Below, one piece after another: positions 48,245 to 58,640 of a DNA stretch of 64,000 nucleotides. Each line of letters starts with the position of its first letter. Position 1 is the stretch's first letter. This DNA is from Sorghum bicolor (Eukaryota > Streptophyta > Magnoliopsida > Poales > Poaceae): positions 55,161,695-55,225,694 of the forward strand of contig NC_012872.2 in the NCBI RefSeq assembly GCF_000003195.3. Direction: 5' to 3'. The translations under genes and the position numbers were made by a program. The notes beneath the pieces are model-generated. The model saw only the letters and a list, made by a program, of their open reading frames with translations. It had not been told where the DNA came from and did not search any database.

Positions 48245-49247
48245 TGTCGGCGTCTAGACTCGTGGTCTAGACACAAACGAGTATAAGTATGCGTGACCAC
48301 CTAAACCCGGATGGTGATGCAAAGGAAACACAGAGAGTTTATACTGGTTCGGGATAAGGATGCCCTACGTCCAGTGAGATCGGGGTCTGTATTGCCTTGC
48401 ACCCGAAGGTGCTTGTAGTAGGGGCGTACAAGCAGGTTACAAGAGAGGGCTAAGTCTCAAGTCTCGACTTGTGCGTGGTGGACAGAGCGCTGGTTACTAC
48501 TCTGTGAGTAAACTCGCTTAGAGTTGTGGTGTTTGTGTGTTGCGATTGTGTGCGGATGGATCTGTCTTGGTTGTGAGCCCTGGCTCCCCTTTTATAGTCT
48601 CAAGGGGGCACAGGTTTTTACATGTACGATTGGAGATTTCCTCTACTGAGTGGTGAAGCCACAGTTCTGACCCTGTAGAAGCTTGCCCATCCCGTCCTTG
48701 AGGCATGGTTGACAGCATGGTGGCTCCTGTGAAGGTTTACCGAGTCCTGTTGGAGTCGTGAGGGTCGGGTCGGTGATACTGCTCCTTGTCCTGTAATAGT
48801 AGGAAAAGATAGCTAATAGCGACACTGGTTAATCTTTCCCATTCCTCTTTTACTATGGGGCGGTACGACACAGTGAAAGAGGTAAGGTTGCATAGTGAAA
48901 GAGGTAAGGCCACAGTGCCCAGGGTGGTTGGAATAGTCGCCACCATGCCCTGCTGCGATATGGAGTCACTGCGCCTGTCATGTCGTGGGTACGGGCGCCG
49001 TGCGTTGGAAGCCTTACTCTGTGCTGGGGGATCGGGCGAAGCGGCGTTGGCGCCCGAGCCCCAGAGGGGTCGGGCGAGGCGGAACTCGCATCCGAGGCCA
49101 AAGGGGTCGGGCGAGCCGTAGTTTGGGCTCGAGGCCGAGGAGTAAGACGAGACGGGGCCCGCGCCCTGGTGATTGCGGATGGTTTGCTTTGTCTTTTGCG
49201 ATTTTTATTACCCTGATTTTGGGTATCCCTTTTTATGGTACCCAACA
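48245..49247 (-). repeat. 3' LTR of the Gypsy element, 1,003 bp
   Basis: Bounded by TGTCGG at the left and CCCAACA at the right on the plus strand (TGTTGGG...CCGACA in element sense). TTTTATAGTC near 48590 on the plus strand is GACTATAAAAGG in element sense, a plausible TATA box. It contains one copy of a ~39-bp GGGGTCGGGCGAGGCGG-type unit near 49056-49095, where the other LTR has two. Confidence 0.93.
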
Positions 49248-49262
49248 GTAGCCCCCAAGCCT
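49248..49262 (-). other. Polypurine tract
   Basis: On the minus strand AGGCTTGGGGGCTAC directly precedes the LTR start TGTTGGG. This is the position and composition of the plus-strand primer of Gypsy elements. Confidence 0.75.
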
Positions 49263-50042
49263 TTGAGGGGGTGAAGGCACCCTTTCAAAGGTTCTCTTTC
49301 AAGGGACTTATTTTGGTTTGTCTTGGAGCTTTTTTACTTTCTCTGGAGGGTGCGCGCGAGCGCACCCACCGGGTGTAGCCCCCGAGCCTTTTGGAGGAAT
49401 GGTGTTATTCCTTCAAAGGCTTTTACCCCTGAGTGTTGTAGTCGGGAGTATGTAAGGGATAGGTTGCGTGTTCTTTACACGTAGTGCATGTTCCCATTAT
49501 GCGAGGAAGCCCCCGAGCCCTTTCCCCACAAGGGTCGATCAGGTTCTTTCTCGTCTTGTAGTTACGTCCCTCATTCTTCCTTTCGCTCGGAGGAGGGGTG
49601 GGTTGCGCCGTACTACCCTCTATGGGCGAGTATCGACGTTCCCCGGGAGCTGCAAGCGGGTAAATCCAAGTGGATGTCCGAGTCCCATTCGATAGGGGCC
49701 GGCTAGTGGCCTTATGGGCACATCTCAAAATACCCGAGGGAAGTCACGGTGGATGTCGGAACTGTTCGCTAGGTTCTGAGGGCTCGGTGCCTCCCTCGAT
49801 GGGATCCCACTCGCGTGACACCCGCATGGGTCTCGGATACGACTGGCAAAGATGCGCCGACCCCCTGAGGGGCTCGGACCATGGCCTCTATTGTGCTCAT
49901 CTTCGGTCATCCCTCGCTCGGTCATCCTGAGGCGACTGTTCGAACGTGCTTTGCAGGTCAGTCTCGCAACCTCTGGAATGTAGGTGGCCGTGGCCTGGGG
50001 ATTTTTTACCTCAAAAGGTTTTCAGATTTAGTTATAGTATTG

Positions 50043-50180
50043 GGGTCGGGCGAGACGGAATCTGCGCCCGACGGGAACCGCCTTGCAATTTTTGCTCGGG
50101 GTCAGTATGGGGTCGGGCGAGACGGAATCTGCGCTCGACGGAGACCGCCCCGCGACTTTGGTCAGCAGGGGGTCGAGCGC
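50043..50180. repeat. ~69-bp imperfect tandem repeat in the Gypsy 3' region
   Basis: GGGGTCGGGCGAGACGGAAT starts at about 50043 and again at about 50112; a third partial start GGGGTCGAGCG follows at about 50169. The same GGGGTCGGGCGAG core also forms the LTR minisatellite. Confidence 0.75.
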
Positions 50181-50444
50181 TGCTTGCCTTGGAAGGAATC
50201 GCCCTGACATATCTTTTCAGGGCGCTCCTTTTGAGGCGCCGTGTGTGGGGAGTCGAAACGGCCGTGCTGTTGTGCCGTGACCGGACGCGACGTTTCACCT
50301 GCGAAATTAATGCGCGCGTGTGGCGGGCGTGAGAATCGGAGGGAGTGGGCGCTTCGAATTTTTCACCTGGTGAGGGAGCGGGCGACAGTTGCTCTTTTCC
50401 CCTCGATCTTCCGTGCAGGCGGTGTGGCCGTGGTGCGCTCCTTC

Positions 50445-50452
50445 TATAAAAG
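50445..50452 (+). promoter_or_regulatory. TATA box for the opposite-strand ORF of the Gypsy element
   Basis: TATAAAAG on the plus strand, 104 bases before the ATG at 50556, at the edge of a GC-rich leader. The spacing is that of a normal plant promoter. Confidence 0.5.
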
Positions 50453-50555
50453 CAGCCGCGGGGGATTGGTTTCCTTCCTCCCGCTCTCGCGCAAAAAAGC
50501 TCTTGCTACCGTCTTCTCCTCTCCGCCCCGCAAACGCCCCACTCCGCTCGCAGCC

Positions 50556-53500
50556 ATGGCCGGCGACGATGCGTGGCCCCCTAGCAACATGACAAGGTCC
50601 GCGCTAGACGCGCGCGTGAAGGCCGGGCTCCTCCGCCCTATCACGGGTGTCGGCTCGCCGGAGTGGATTGCTCCCTCGGTGAACGACAGGGAGCCAAACC
50701 TGCCTCCGGGCTATGTGGTTTGCTTTCTGTCATTCCTGGACCGGGGGTTCGGGACTCCGGCCAGCCGGCTTATCCGCGCGATTCTTCATTACTACGAGGT
50801 GGAGTTGCACAACCTTAACCCCAACTCGGTGATGCAGGCGGCCGTATTCGCCACGGTGTGCGAGGGGTTCCTGGGGGTTCCTCCCCACTGGAACCTCTGG
50901 CTTCACCTCTTCAAGGCGGATATGTCCGCCCGCTACGAGGGAGGGGAGAAATTTCCCCTGCGGGTCGGTGGTTGCACGCTGCAGCTCCGCTAGCAGCGAT
51001 CTCACCAGTATATCTGGAGCACCATGCCTCGTCGAACCGGGGGTGGCAGAGCGGATGGTTCTACATCCGGAACGACGGTGGGCTGCTCCCGGAGTATACC
51101 GGGAAGATGGTGACAGAGTGCCCCCAAAAATGGGCGTGGGGTGCCCCCGCAGAAGAGGAGAAGAGGCTCGCCTCCCTTCTCGCGGGGCTCGAGAAGCTGC
51201 GCGACGCCAGAGTCATCGCGGCCACGGTGGCGACGGTGTTCCACAAGAGGAGCTTGCTCCCGCTGGCGCAGCGGTGGGTGTTCATGTTTGAGATGACCCA
51301 GAGCGTCCCCTGGGTCGGGACGAGGATGCTGGAGGAGCCGGTGTCGGCATCGGACATAGCCGCCCGGGTCTCTAAGACCACGCACCCGGACATGAAGAAC
51401 TCCCGGGTGGTGCCAATGCGCCCTAAAAAGGGTTACATTTCTCTGGTAAGATGGTGTTTTTGTTTCCAATTTAGTGCTTGTTCCTTTTCCTTCCCGCCCT
51501 ATCCCTGATCGTTGCTCGTTTGCAGGGAATGGGGATTGTCAAGGATTCCCTGCCCCCTGTCCCAGAGGACAAGGAGCTCCAGGCCAAGAATCGGGCCCGG
51601 AATGAGGAACAAAAGAAGGCCAAGGAGGCACAGAAGGCGAAGGCTGCGAGGAAAGCGCAACACCGCGAGATCTCCGCCAAGAACCATCGTGAGGCCGAGA
51701 AGGCGGGGCTCCCTCCACCCGACTCTCCCGAGACTTCGGTCTCGGAGATAGAGGGTGGGGGAGACAATACGCACTGGCTCAACGAGCTGGAGGCGGAGGA
51801 GGACGACGTGATCCCCCTGTTGGTGGGGGGATCGAGATCCCAGAGGGGTCGAAGGCCCGAGAGGGGTCGGCGGCCCTCGAGGGGTCCCAAGCACCGGGGG
51901 GTGGACAGACCGTCCCCCACATCATCGTAGACGACGAGGACAGCGCCCTACGAGAGGGCTCTGTCCCCTCGGTTCCCTAGGAGGGGGAAGAGGCGCCGGG
52001 GGGTGGATCCGAAGCACCCCCACGGCCGGTGGTGCCGGAGGGTCCGATTGAGCCCCGCCCAGTATCCGGGGCGGAGGCAGGCGGCTCGGCTGAGGTGCCA
52101 CGGGCCGAGGGCACCGTCGAAGCTCCCGCGCCAACCGCGGGGGAGACGGGGGTCCATCCGACGGCCCCTGGCATTTCGGGAGGCCCCCGGGGAGCTCCAA
52201 GCTCCCTGAAGAAGGCTGCCCCTCGAGCAAGGTGTGTTATTAGCATTTTGGTCTTTCTTTTGATTTTTTGATTTTCTCTTTCTTCTGACTCACGTTATCT
52301 CTTCTTCAGCCGGAAGCACAAGGCGGCCCCGGTGGAGCTGGCTCCCCTAAAGGCCGTGAAGAGGGGGGCGAGGTCGACCCCTGGGTCGGCTAGGCCCAAG
52401 TCGCCGCTCCCCCTGAGTCGCGAAGAGGGGGAGCTCTCCCACGACGAAGGGGGGCAGGGGACCGGGCGGAAGACGCCGGATCCGCCGGCAGGCGGGGGCG
52501 CCGAGGCCCAAAGAGCCAGAAGAAACGGTCCTGGCCCTTGGGGCTATTCCCCCTTCTGGGGATGCTAGCCAGGGGCCCATGACCGTCATGTAGAGGAGAG
52601 CCGAGCTGAGGGGACACTTAGCGTGGTGGCCCCTGTGAGGCCCCACGGGAAGGAGCTGGCCCGACCCGAGGCTCCTGCAAGGGAGGGGGGAGGGAGAATG
52701 GCTTGGGGCTAGGACCCCGTGATCTGGTCCAACCCTGATGACCCAGAGGGGAGGGCCAGGTTTGTGCTGGATGACCCGTCAGAGGCTTATCTCTGGCGGG
52801 GTCTTGAGGAATGCGGGTGCGCGAGCGTCGAGGCACTCAACCGAGCGTCCGAGCTCGTGAGCCGCAATATGTTCAAGTTCGCCTAGGTACGATCTCTGTC
52901 CCTTTGTCGGTAAGGTGTTTGCGTGTTTGGGCTAATTTTTTTTTGCTTGATGCTTGAATTTGCAGGCGCTCCAAGCCGCTTCCCTAGAGAAGTCGACATT
53001 CCTCCGTGGGGAGCGGGACACCTGGGCGGCCTCTGACGACGAGAAGGCCGCGCGAGAGGCAGCCGAGGGGGAGCTCGTGAAAGAATGTGAGATTTCTGTC
53101 GAGCTTCGACAGAAGTGCTCGGCCCTCGTGACTGAGGCTCGGGAGGCCCGGGAAAAGGTTGCTCCCCTGGAGAAGAGGGTCAGCGACCTCACCTAGGAGT
53201 CCTAAGAGCAGAGGGCGACCGCTGAGGGGTATAAGGGCGAGGTTGCTTGGTTAGAAGCTCTACTCGCCGAGAAGGACCTTGCCCTGAACCAAGCCCAGGC
53301 CGACCTCTCCGCAGCTCAGAGCGAAGTGGCTCGTTGGCACCGGAGCTCGGCGGAGAATGAGAAGCGAGCCGAGGGTAAGAATTGTGTTTTCTACCTTAGC
53401 TCTTCTTATGTTTGGATTGACTTTCCTGACCTTTATGTTCTTTCCGTTATGTTTTTTGACAGAGTTGGAGAAGAAGATGGCCGAGGCAGCCTCTGCCGCC

Positions 53501-53904
53501 GACGCCTTGTAGAAGTCCCTTGACGCCGAGGTCGCGGACCGCTCGGCTCTAGAAGCCGTGGTCACCTCGGCATGCGAGGGGCTCGGGTGTCGGCGGCCGA
53601 GTCAGGGTCATCGCTGTGGAGTTGGAGAAGCTCTCTACTCCCAGGCCGGGGAGAGGATGAGGGAGGCGCTCCACGCCGGGGTGAAGAAAGCCCTGGCGGT
53701 GGTGAGCTCTCACTATGTCGGCATTGACTTGCCGGCGGTTAGTGAGGGCTACGTCCTTCCTGATGACGAGGCGGAGGCCCAAGAGGAGCTGCAGAGGCTT
53801 GAAGACGCCGCGGACGTCCCGGGAGATGCCCTGGCCGCCTTCTTCGACGCCTAGGTGGAGCTTCCCCCCCTCGGCGCGCAGGGGCCTGGGCAAGCAGGAC
53901 AATG
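50556..53904 (+). pseudogene. Opposite-strand ORF of the Gypsy element (putative gypsy-type transposon domain protein), broken
   Basis: A multi-exon-like gene running against gag-pol. Segment 1 (50556-51445) carries the plant 'putative gypsy type transposon' domain: YVVCFLSFLDRGFGTP, HNLNPNSVMQAAVFATVCEG, then GWFYIRNDGG. Proposed introns all have GT-AG ends: 51446-51525, 52232-52309, 52887-52965 and 53375-53462. Segment 2 (51526-52231) is a charged coiled coil (KNRARNEEQKKAKEAQKAKAAR) then a Pro/Gly/Glu-rich stretch. Segments 4 and 5 are again coiled coil. Breaks: TAG at 50991, frameshift near 51025, frameshift near 51826, and stops at 51978, 52884, 53194, 53203, 53510 and 53852. Comparable extra ORFs are known in Tat-group elements; the function is unknown. 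Confidence 0.75.
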
Positions 53905-54550
53905 AAGCCCTTAAGTTAGTTTTTTCTTTTTTTTGTAAACATCAAAGGCCAGTGGGCCTTGTGTTCCGTGTATAAAACATTAATGCTAAGTATGAATGTT
54001 TATATGATTGTTCCTTTTAAGATTTCCTTTATATTTCTTGTTGTCACTTTTTTCCCTATGCCGACCCGACCTCGGCAACACGGGGTCGGGTGAGCTACTT
54101 ATGGTCTGCGCTTGTTAGAGCATCCGAGCCCAAGTCCTTCCCTTTTCCTTAGTAATTTTTTAGAAGTCCGGATCCGTCCCCCGATCCTCGGGGGTGAGTA
54201 GAGGTCGTCCTTGCCCGTGGGCGCGGATCTTTCCTCGGGCTCACACCTCGCTAAGATTTAGGGGATGGATTCTGCAGCCTCTTAAATTCCTTTAGGAAAT
54301 GAAAGAAAGACCTTGGGTCGGGGTGCTTTGACTTGCGCAAAAAAAGGAAAAAAGATTCGGAGTTGCCACAGGGGGTTCCCCCCGTGTAGCCCCCGAGGGA
54401 GGCTCGGACTCTGCAAGGCAGATCCGAGGCTTACTCTCTAAAAGGAAACAACCATATAATTTTGAACTTTCATTTATTCTTTCGAGGTAATGAACAAATG
54501 GATATCTTTACAAAATTCTAAGGGTAGAAGCGACGTAGCTGTTGTATGTT
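53905..54550. other. Spacer between pol and the opposite-strand ORF
   Basis: No coding content is seen. The two genes converge here, so this stretch must hold both 3' ends. GTGTAGCCCCCGAGGGAGGCTCGG near 54384 resembles the tract next to the LTR. Confidence 0.5.
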
Positions 54551-55750
54551 CTACGCGTTCTTGAAGACCTCCCCTGCTTCATTGGCGAGCTTGTAAGTGC
54601 CGGGTCGGAGGACTTCGGCGATGACGAAGGGTCCTTCCCAGGGGGGCGTGAGCTTGTGACGACCCTTGTTACTTTGCCTGAGCCTCAGCACCAAGTCGCC
54701 GACTTGAAAGGCTCGGCCTCGGACTCGTCGTGCGTGGTATCGGCGGAGGGCCTGCTGGTACTTGGCAGAGTGTAGGAGGGCTACGTCTCTGGCTTCATCC
54801 AGCTGGTCCAGCGCGTCTTCTTGGAACGTCTTGCAGCTGTTTTCGTCGTAAGCTTGTACCCTTGGAGACTCGTACTGCAGATCTGTGGGGAGGATGGCTT
54901 CCGACCCATAGACCATGAAGAACGGGGTGAAGCCCGTGGCTTGGCTTCGGGAAGTCCTTAGACTCCAGATCATGGCCGGCAGCTCTTTGAGCCACCTTTT
55001 TCCGAACTTGTCCAACCGGTTGAAGATTCTGGGCTTCAGTCCCTGGTGGATCATGCCATTGGCACGTTCCACCTGACCATTGGTCTTTGGGTGAGCGACT
55101 GCCGCCCAGTCTACATGTATGTGGTGCCTGTCGCAGAATTCCACAAACTTCCGCCCGGTGAACTGTGTGCCGTTGTCAGTGATTATGGAGTTGGGTACTC
55201 CAAATTGGTGGATGATATCCGTGAAGAACAACACTGCTTGTTCGGCCTTGATCCTGGTGATGGGTCGGACCTCAATCCACTTGGAGAACTTGTCGATTGC
55301 GACAAGCAAGTGGGTGAAGCCCCCGGGCGCCTTTTGTAGAGGCCCGACGAAGTCGAGGCCCCAGACAGCAAAGGGCCAGGTGATGGGGATCGTCTGCAGA
55401 GCCTGGGTGGGGAGATGAATCTGCCGAGCGTAAAACTGGCATCCCTCACAAGTCCGCACGATCTCCGTGGCATCGGCCACGGTGGTGGGCCAGTAGAAGC
55501 CTTATCGGAAGGCGTTTCCTACCAGCGTCCGAGGCACGGCGTGGTGGCCACAAGCCCCCGAGTATATGTCTTCCAGGAGCTTGATGCCCTCCTGACGGGG
55601 GATGCAGCGCATAAGGATGCCCGAGGAGCTATGCTTGTACATCTCTCCGTCAAGGAGGAGAAAAGTCTTGGCGCGACGAGCCACACGTCGTGCCTCAGCC
55701 TGGTCTGAGGGCAGAGTGCCGTCGATGAGGCGTTGCAGCAAGGGGTAGCG
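54551..55750 (-). pseudogene. Gypsy integrase, interrupted by one stop
   Basis: Last domain of pol; inserts element DNA into the chromosome. The N-terminal zinc-binding HH (SGACGHHAVPRT) and CC (CEGCQFY) halves are visible. They are separated by a TAA stop (55502-55504), which cuts the frame just before GFYW. The catalytic D-D-E is intact: WGLDFVGP, TDNGTQF and NGQVERANG. The C-terminal part has GDLVLRLRQ and LTPPWEGPF (GPY/F-like module), typical of Gypsy integrases. Another stop (55751-55753) separates it from RNase H. Confidence 0.9.
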
Positions 55751-56546
55751 CTAATCTGGCGAGTCGTCTGGTGCAGGGGGTTCAGACTCGATGTCCATGG
55801 CCTCCTGCTCCTGAGGCGTGGAGATCTTGGGGTCGGGGCCTGAGTTGCCTGGGGGTTGATCCGAGCCCCCATCGTCTTTGTAGTCGACGGAAGGCTTATA
55901 AAGGTCGCTGACAAAGACATCCGAGGGGATCGTGGCCCGCTCGGATGCCATTTTGGCGAGAGCATCAGCGGCCTCATTGTATTTCCTTAACACGTGGTTA
56001 AGTTCGAGGCCGTCGAATTTTTCCTCCAAGCACCGGACTGCTTTGCAGTACGCGTCCATCTTGGGGTCGTGGCAGATGGACTCTTTCATGACTTGGTCGA
56101 TGATGAGTCTGGAGTCACCTCGGATGTCAAGCCGCTTGATCCCAAGCTCGATCGCGATGTGGAGACCATTGACAAGGGCCTCGTACTTTGCCGCGTTGTT
56201 TGAGGCGAGGAAGTGGAGTCGGATTGCATATCGCATCCTTACCCCGAGGGGCGAGATGAAGACGAGGCCAGCGCTGGATCTATGGTGGAGGGAGTTGGGT
56301 CCCTATCCACTCTGCTACAAAATCCGCTAGAACTTGGGATTTTATAGCTTTCCGAGGCTCATAGGTGATCCCGCCACCCATAAGCTCTATAGCCCACTTA
56401 GCAATTCTTCCATTAGCCTCTCGGTTCTGGATCACTTCCCCCAGAGGGAAAGATGACACAACTGAGATCGGATGAGACTCAAAGTAATGGCAGAGTTTGC
56501 GTCGGGCTAAGACTACCGCGTAGAGTAGTTTTTGGATTTGGGGGTA
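55751..56546 (-). pseudogene. Gypsy RNase H, deleted at its catalytic start
   Basis: The frame 56236-55751 shows MRYAIRLHFLASNNAAKYEAL, then LDIRGDSRLI and YNEAADALAKMA, the later parts of RNase H of this group. Upstream, VLADFVAEW ends in a stop shortly after QLPPP, and the expected first catalytic Asp block (a YFDGS-type motif) is absent, consistent with a small deletion plus frameshift near 56270-56300. Enzyme activity is unlikely. Confidence 0.85.
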
Positions 56547-57700
56547 TCAGGTCTTTGTGTCGGACAGTACTTCGCTGATGAAGTACACCGGTCTCTGGAC
56601 CAGTAGGGCGTGCCCTTCTTCCTTCTTTTCGACCACGATAGCTGCGCTGGCCACCTGATCGGTGGCTGCGACGTAGTGGAGCAATGGTTCTCCCTCGGCG
56701 GGAGGTACCAAGATGGGAGGGTTAGTGAGCAGAGCCTTGAGCTTGTCAAGGGCTTCCTGGGCCTCGGAGGTCCAGGAAAAGTGCTCGGATTTTCTAAGTA
56801 ACCTATACAGAGGTAGTCCTTTCTCTCCGAGACAGGAGATGAAATGACTGAGGGAAGCTAGGCATCCCATGACTCTCTGTACGCCCTTTAGGTTACGGAT
56901 TGGGCCCATGTTTGCGATGGCCGAGACCTTTTCAGGATTGGCCTCGATCCCTCGCTCAGACACAATGAATCCGAGGAGCATGCCTCGGGGGACCCCGAAA
57001 ACGCATTTTTTGGGGTTGAGTCTGATCCCTTTAGCCCTGAGGCATCAGAATGTCTCATCCAGGTCGGCCACCAGGCCGCTTGCCTTCCTGGATTTGACAA
57101 CAATGTCGTCTACGTAAGCCTCTACCGTTTTGCCTATGAGGTCCCTGAAGACCTGGAGCATACATCGCTGGTATGTAGCCCCCGTGTTCTTAAGGCCGAA
57201 AGGCATGGTTACGTAGCAAAACATTCCGAAAGGGGTGATGAAAGAAGTCATGAGTTGGTCGGATTCTTTCATCTTGATTTGGTGGTAGCCGGAATAAGCA
57301 TCAAGAAAAGATAAAATTTCATATCCCACGGTGGAGTCAACTATTTGATCGATACGAGGTAATGGAAAGGGGTTCTTAGGACATGCTTTATTTAAACTAG
57401 TATAGTCTACACACATCCTCCACTTCCCATTTTTCTTTTTAACTAGTACAGGGTTAGCTAACCACTCGGGATGGAATACCTCCTTGATGAATCCGGCCGC
57501 CAGCAACTTGTGGATCTCCTCCCCGATGGCCGGCGCTTCTCCTCGTCGAATCGGCGCAGGCGTTGCTTCACGGGCTTGGAGCCGGCTTGGATGTCCAAGG
57601 AGTGCTCGGCGACTTCCCTCGGTATGCCAGGCATGTCCGAGGGACTCCACGCAAATATGTCAGCATTTGCGCGGAGAAAGTCGACGAGCACTGCTTCCTA
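56547..57700 (-). pseudogene. Gypsy reverse transcriptase, broken by a stop and a frameshift
   Basis: Copies element RNA into DNA. Conserved blocks in order: AGFIKEVFHPEWLANPVLVKK, then WRMCVDYTSLNKACPK, FLDAYSGYHQIKM, VTMPFGLKNTGATYQR and the catalytic YVDDIVVKS. A frameshift near 57535 separates the upstream part (LRANADIFAWSPSDMPGI). A TGA at 57045-57047 precedes the connection segment (GIEANPEKVSAI, HFSWTSEAQEALDKLKALL). Another TGA lies at 56547-56549 region's end (before YPQIQKLLYA). Confidence 0.92.
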
Positions 57701-58640
57701 TTTGGGGTCGAGGCTCGAGCTGATCCTCAACGCCCTGCCCTCAGAGGTCCCGGGGTCGAGAAAGATGAGCTTGGTCTCCTCCACCGGCTCAAAGCTTCCG
57801 GCGTGACGCTTGGGGTCGGGGATGTCCTGGTCGCCATCGCCGAGGCTGGTGAGGATAGACAGAGACTCAGCTAGAGCCTCGGCCTGCTCGATGCACTTGA
57901 CGTCGCGCTGGTAGGCGTGCTGGCTGGTCGTGCTGACGGTGATGATGCCGTTTGGTCCCGGCATCTTGAGCTTGAGGTAGGTGTAGTTGGGGACGGCCAT
58001 GAACTTGGCGTAGCATGGTCGCCCCAGGATCACGTGGTGGGTTCCTGGGAACCCGACCATGTCGAAAGTGAGGACCTCCCGTCTGAAGTTGTCAGGGGTC
58101 TCGAAGCAGACGGGCAAATCGATCTGCCTGAGGGGATGGGCGCGATGTCCCGGCACCACTCCGTGGAATGGCGATGCGTCATTCCTCAGCCGAGACTTGC
58201 TGATCCCCATGAGGGCCAGAGTCTCGGCGTAAAGAATGTTGAGGCCGCTGCCTCCGTCCATCAACACCTTGGAGAGACGAGTCTCGGCGATGATGGGGTC
58301 GACGATCAACGGATAACTCCCGAGGTTGGGGATCCGATCCGGGTGATCCTGCCGATCGAACGTGATTGCGCTCTCGGACCATTTGAGGTACGAGGGCACG
58401 GCTGTGCTGATTGCGCAAACTTCTCGGAGTTCGCGCTTCCTCTGACTCGCGGTGAGGCGAGCCGCACGTCCCCCAAAGATCAAGAGGCAGTTCTTGACCT
58501 TGGGGAATCCTTCTCCCTGGGGGTCATCGTCCTTGGGGGGCTCTTCAGTGCCCTCCTTGACTATGATGTCGGTGTAATACCGACGCAGGACAGTGCACTC
58601 CTCAAGGGTGTGCTTGGTTGGGCCCCTATGATAGGGGCAT
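57698..58640 (-). pseudogene. Gypsy aspartic protease region
   Basis: The frame contains KVLMDGGSGLNILYAETL with the retroviral-type D-G-G-S-G active site, followed by HVILGRPCYAKFMAVPNYTYL, a hallmark of plant Tat-type pol. The upstream frame (PCPYHRGPTKHTLEEC) is a worn CCHC-like knuckle at the gag/pol border. This stretch is itself open, but its neighbours are broken. Confidence 0.88.

Noticed and set aside
50043..50180. Regularly spaced repeats as a possible CRISPR-like array
   Set aside because: Only two to three diverged units in a eukaryotic retrotransposon, with no unique spacers of constant length.
51499..52646. Long Pro/Arg/Gly-rich frames on the minus strand of the Gypsy 3' region
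   Set aside because: They mirror the GC-rich opposite-strand ORF. The plus-strand frame has the recognisable domain, splice sites and TATA box.
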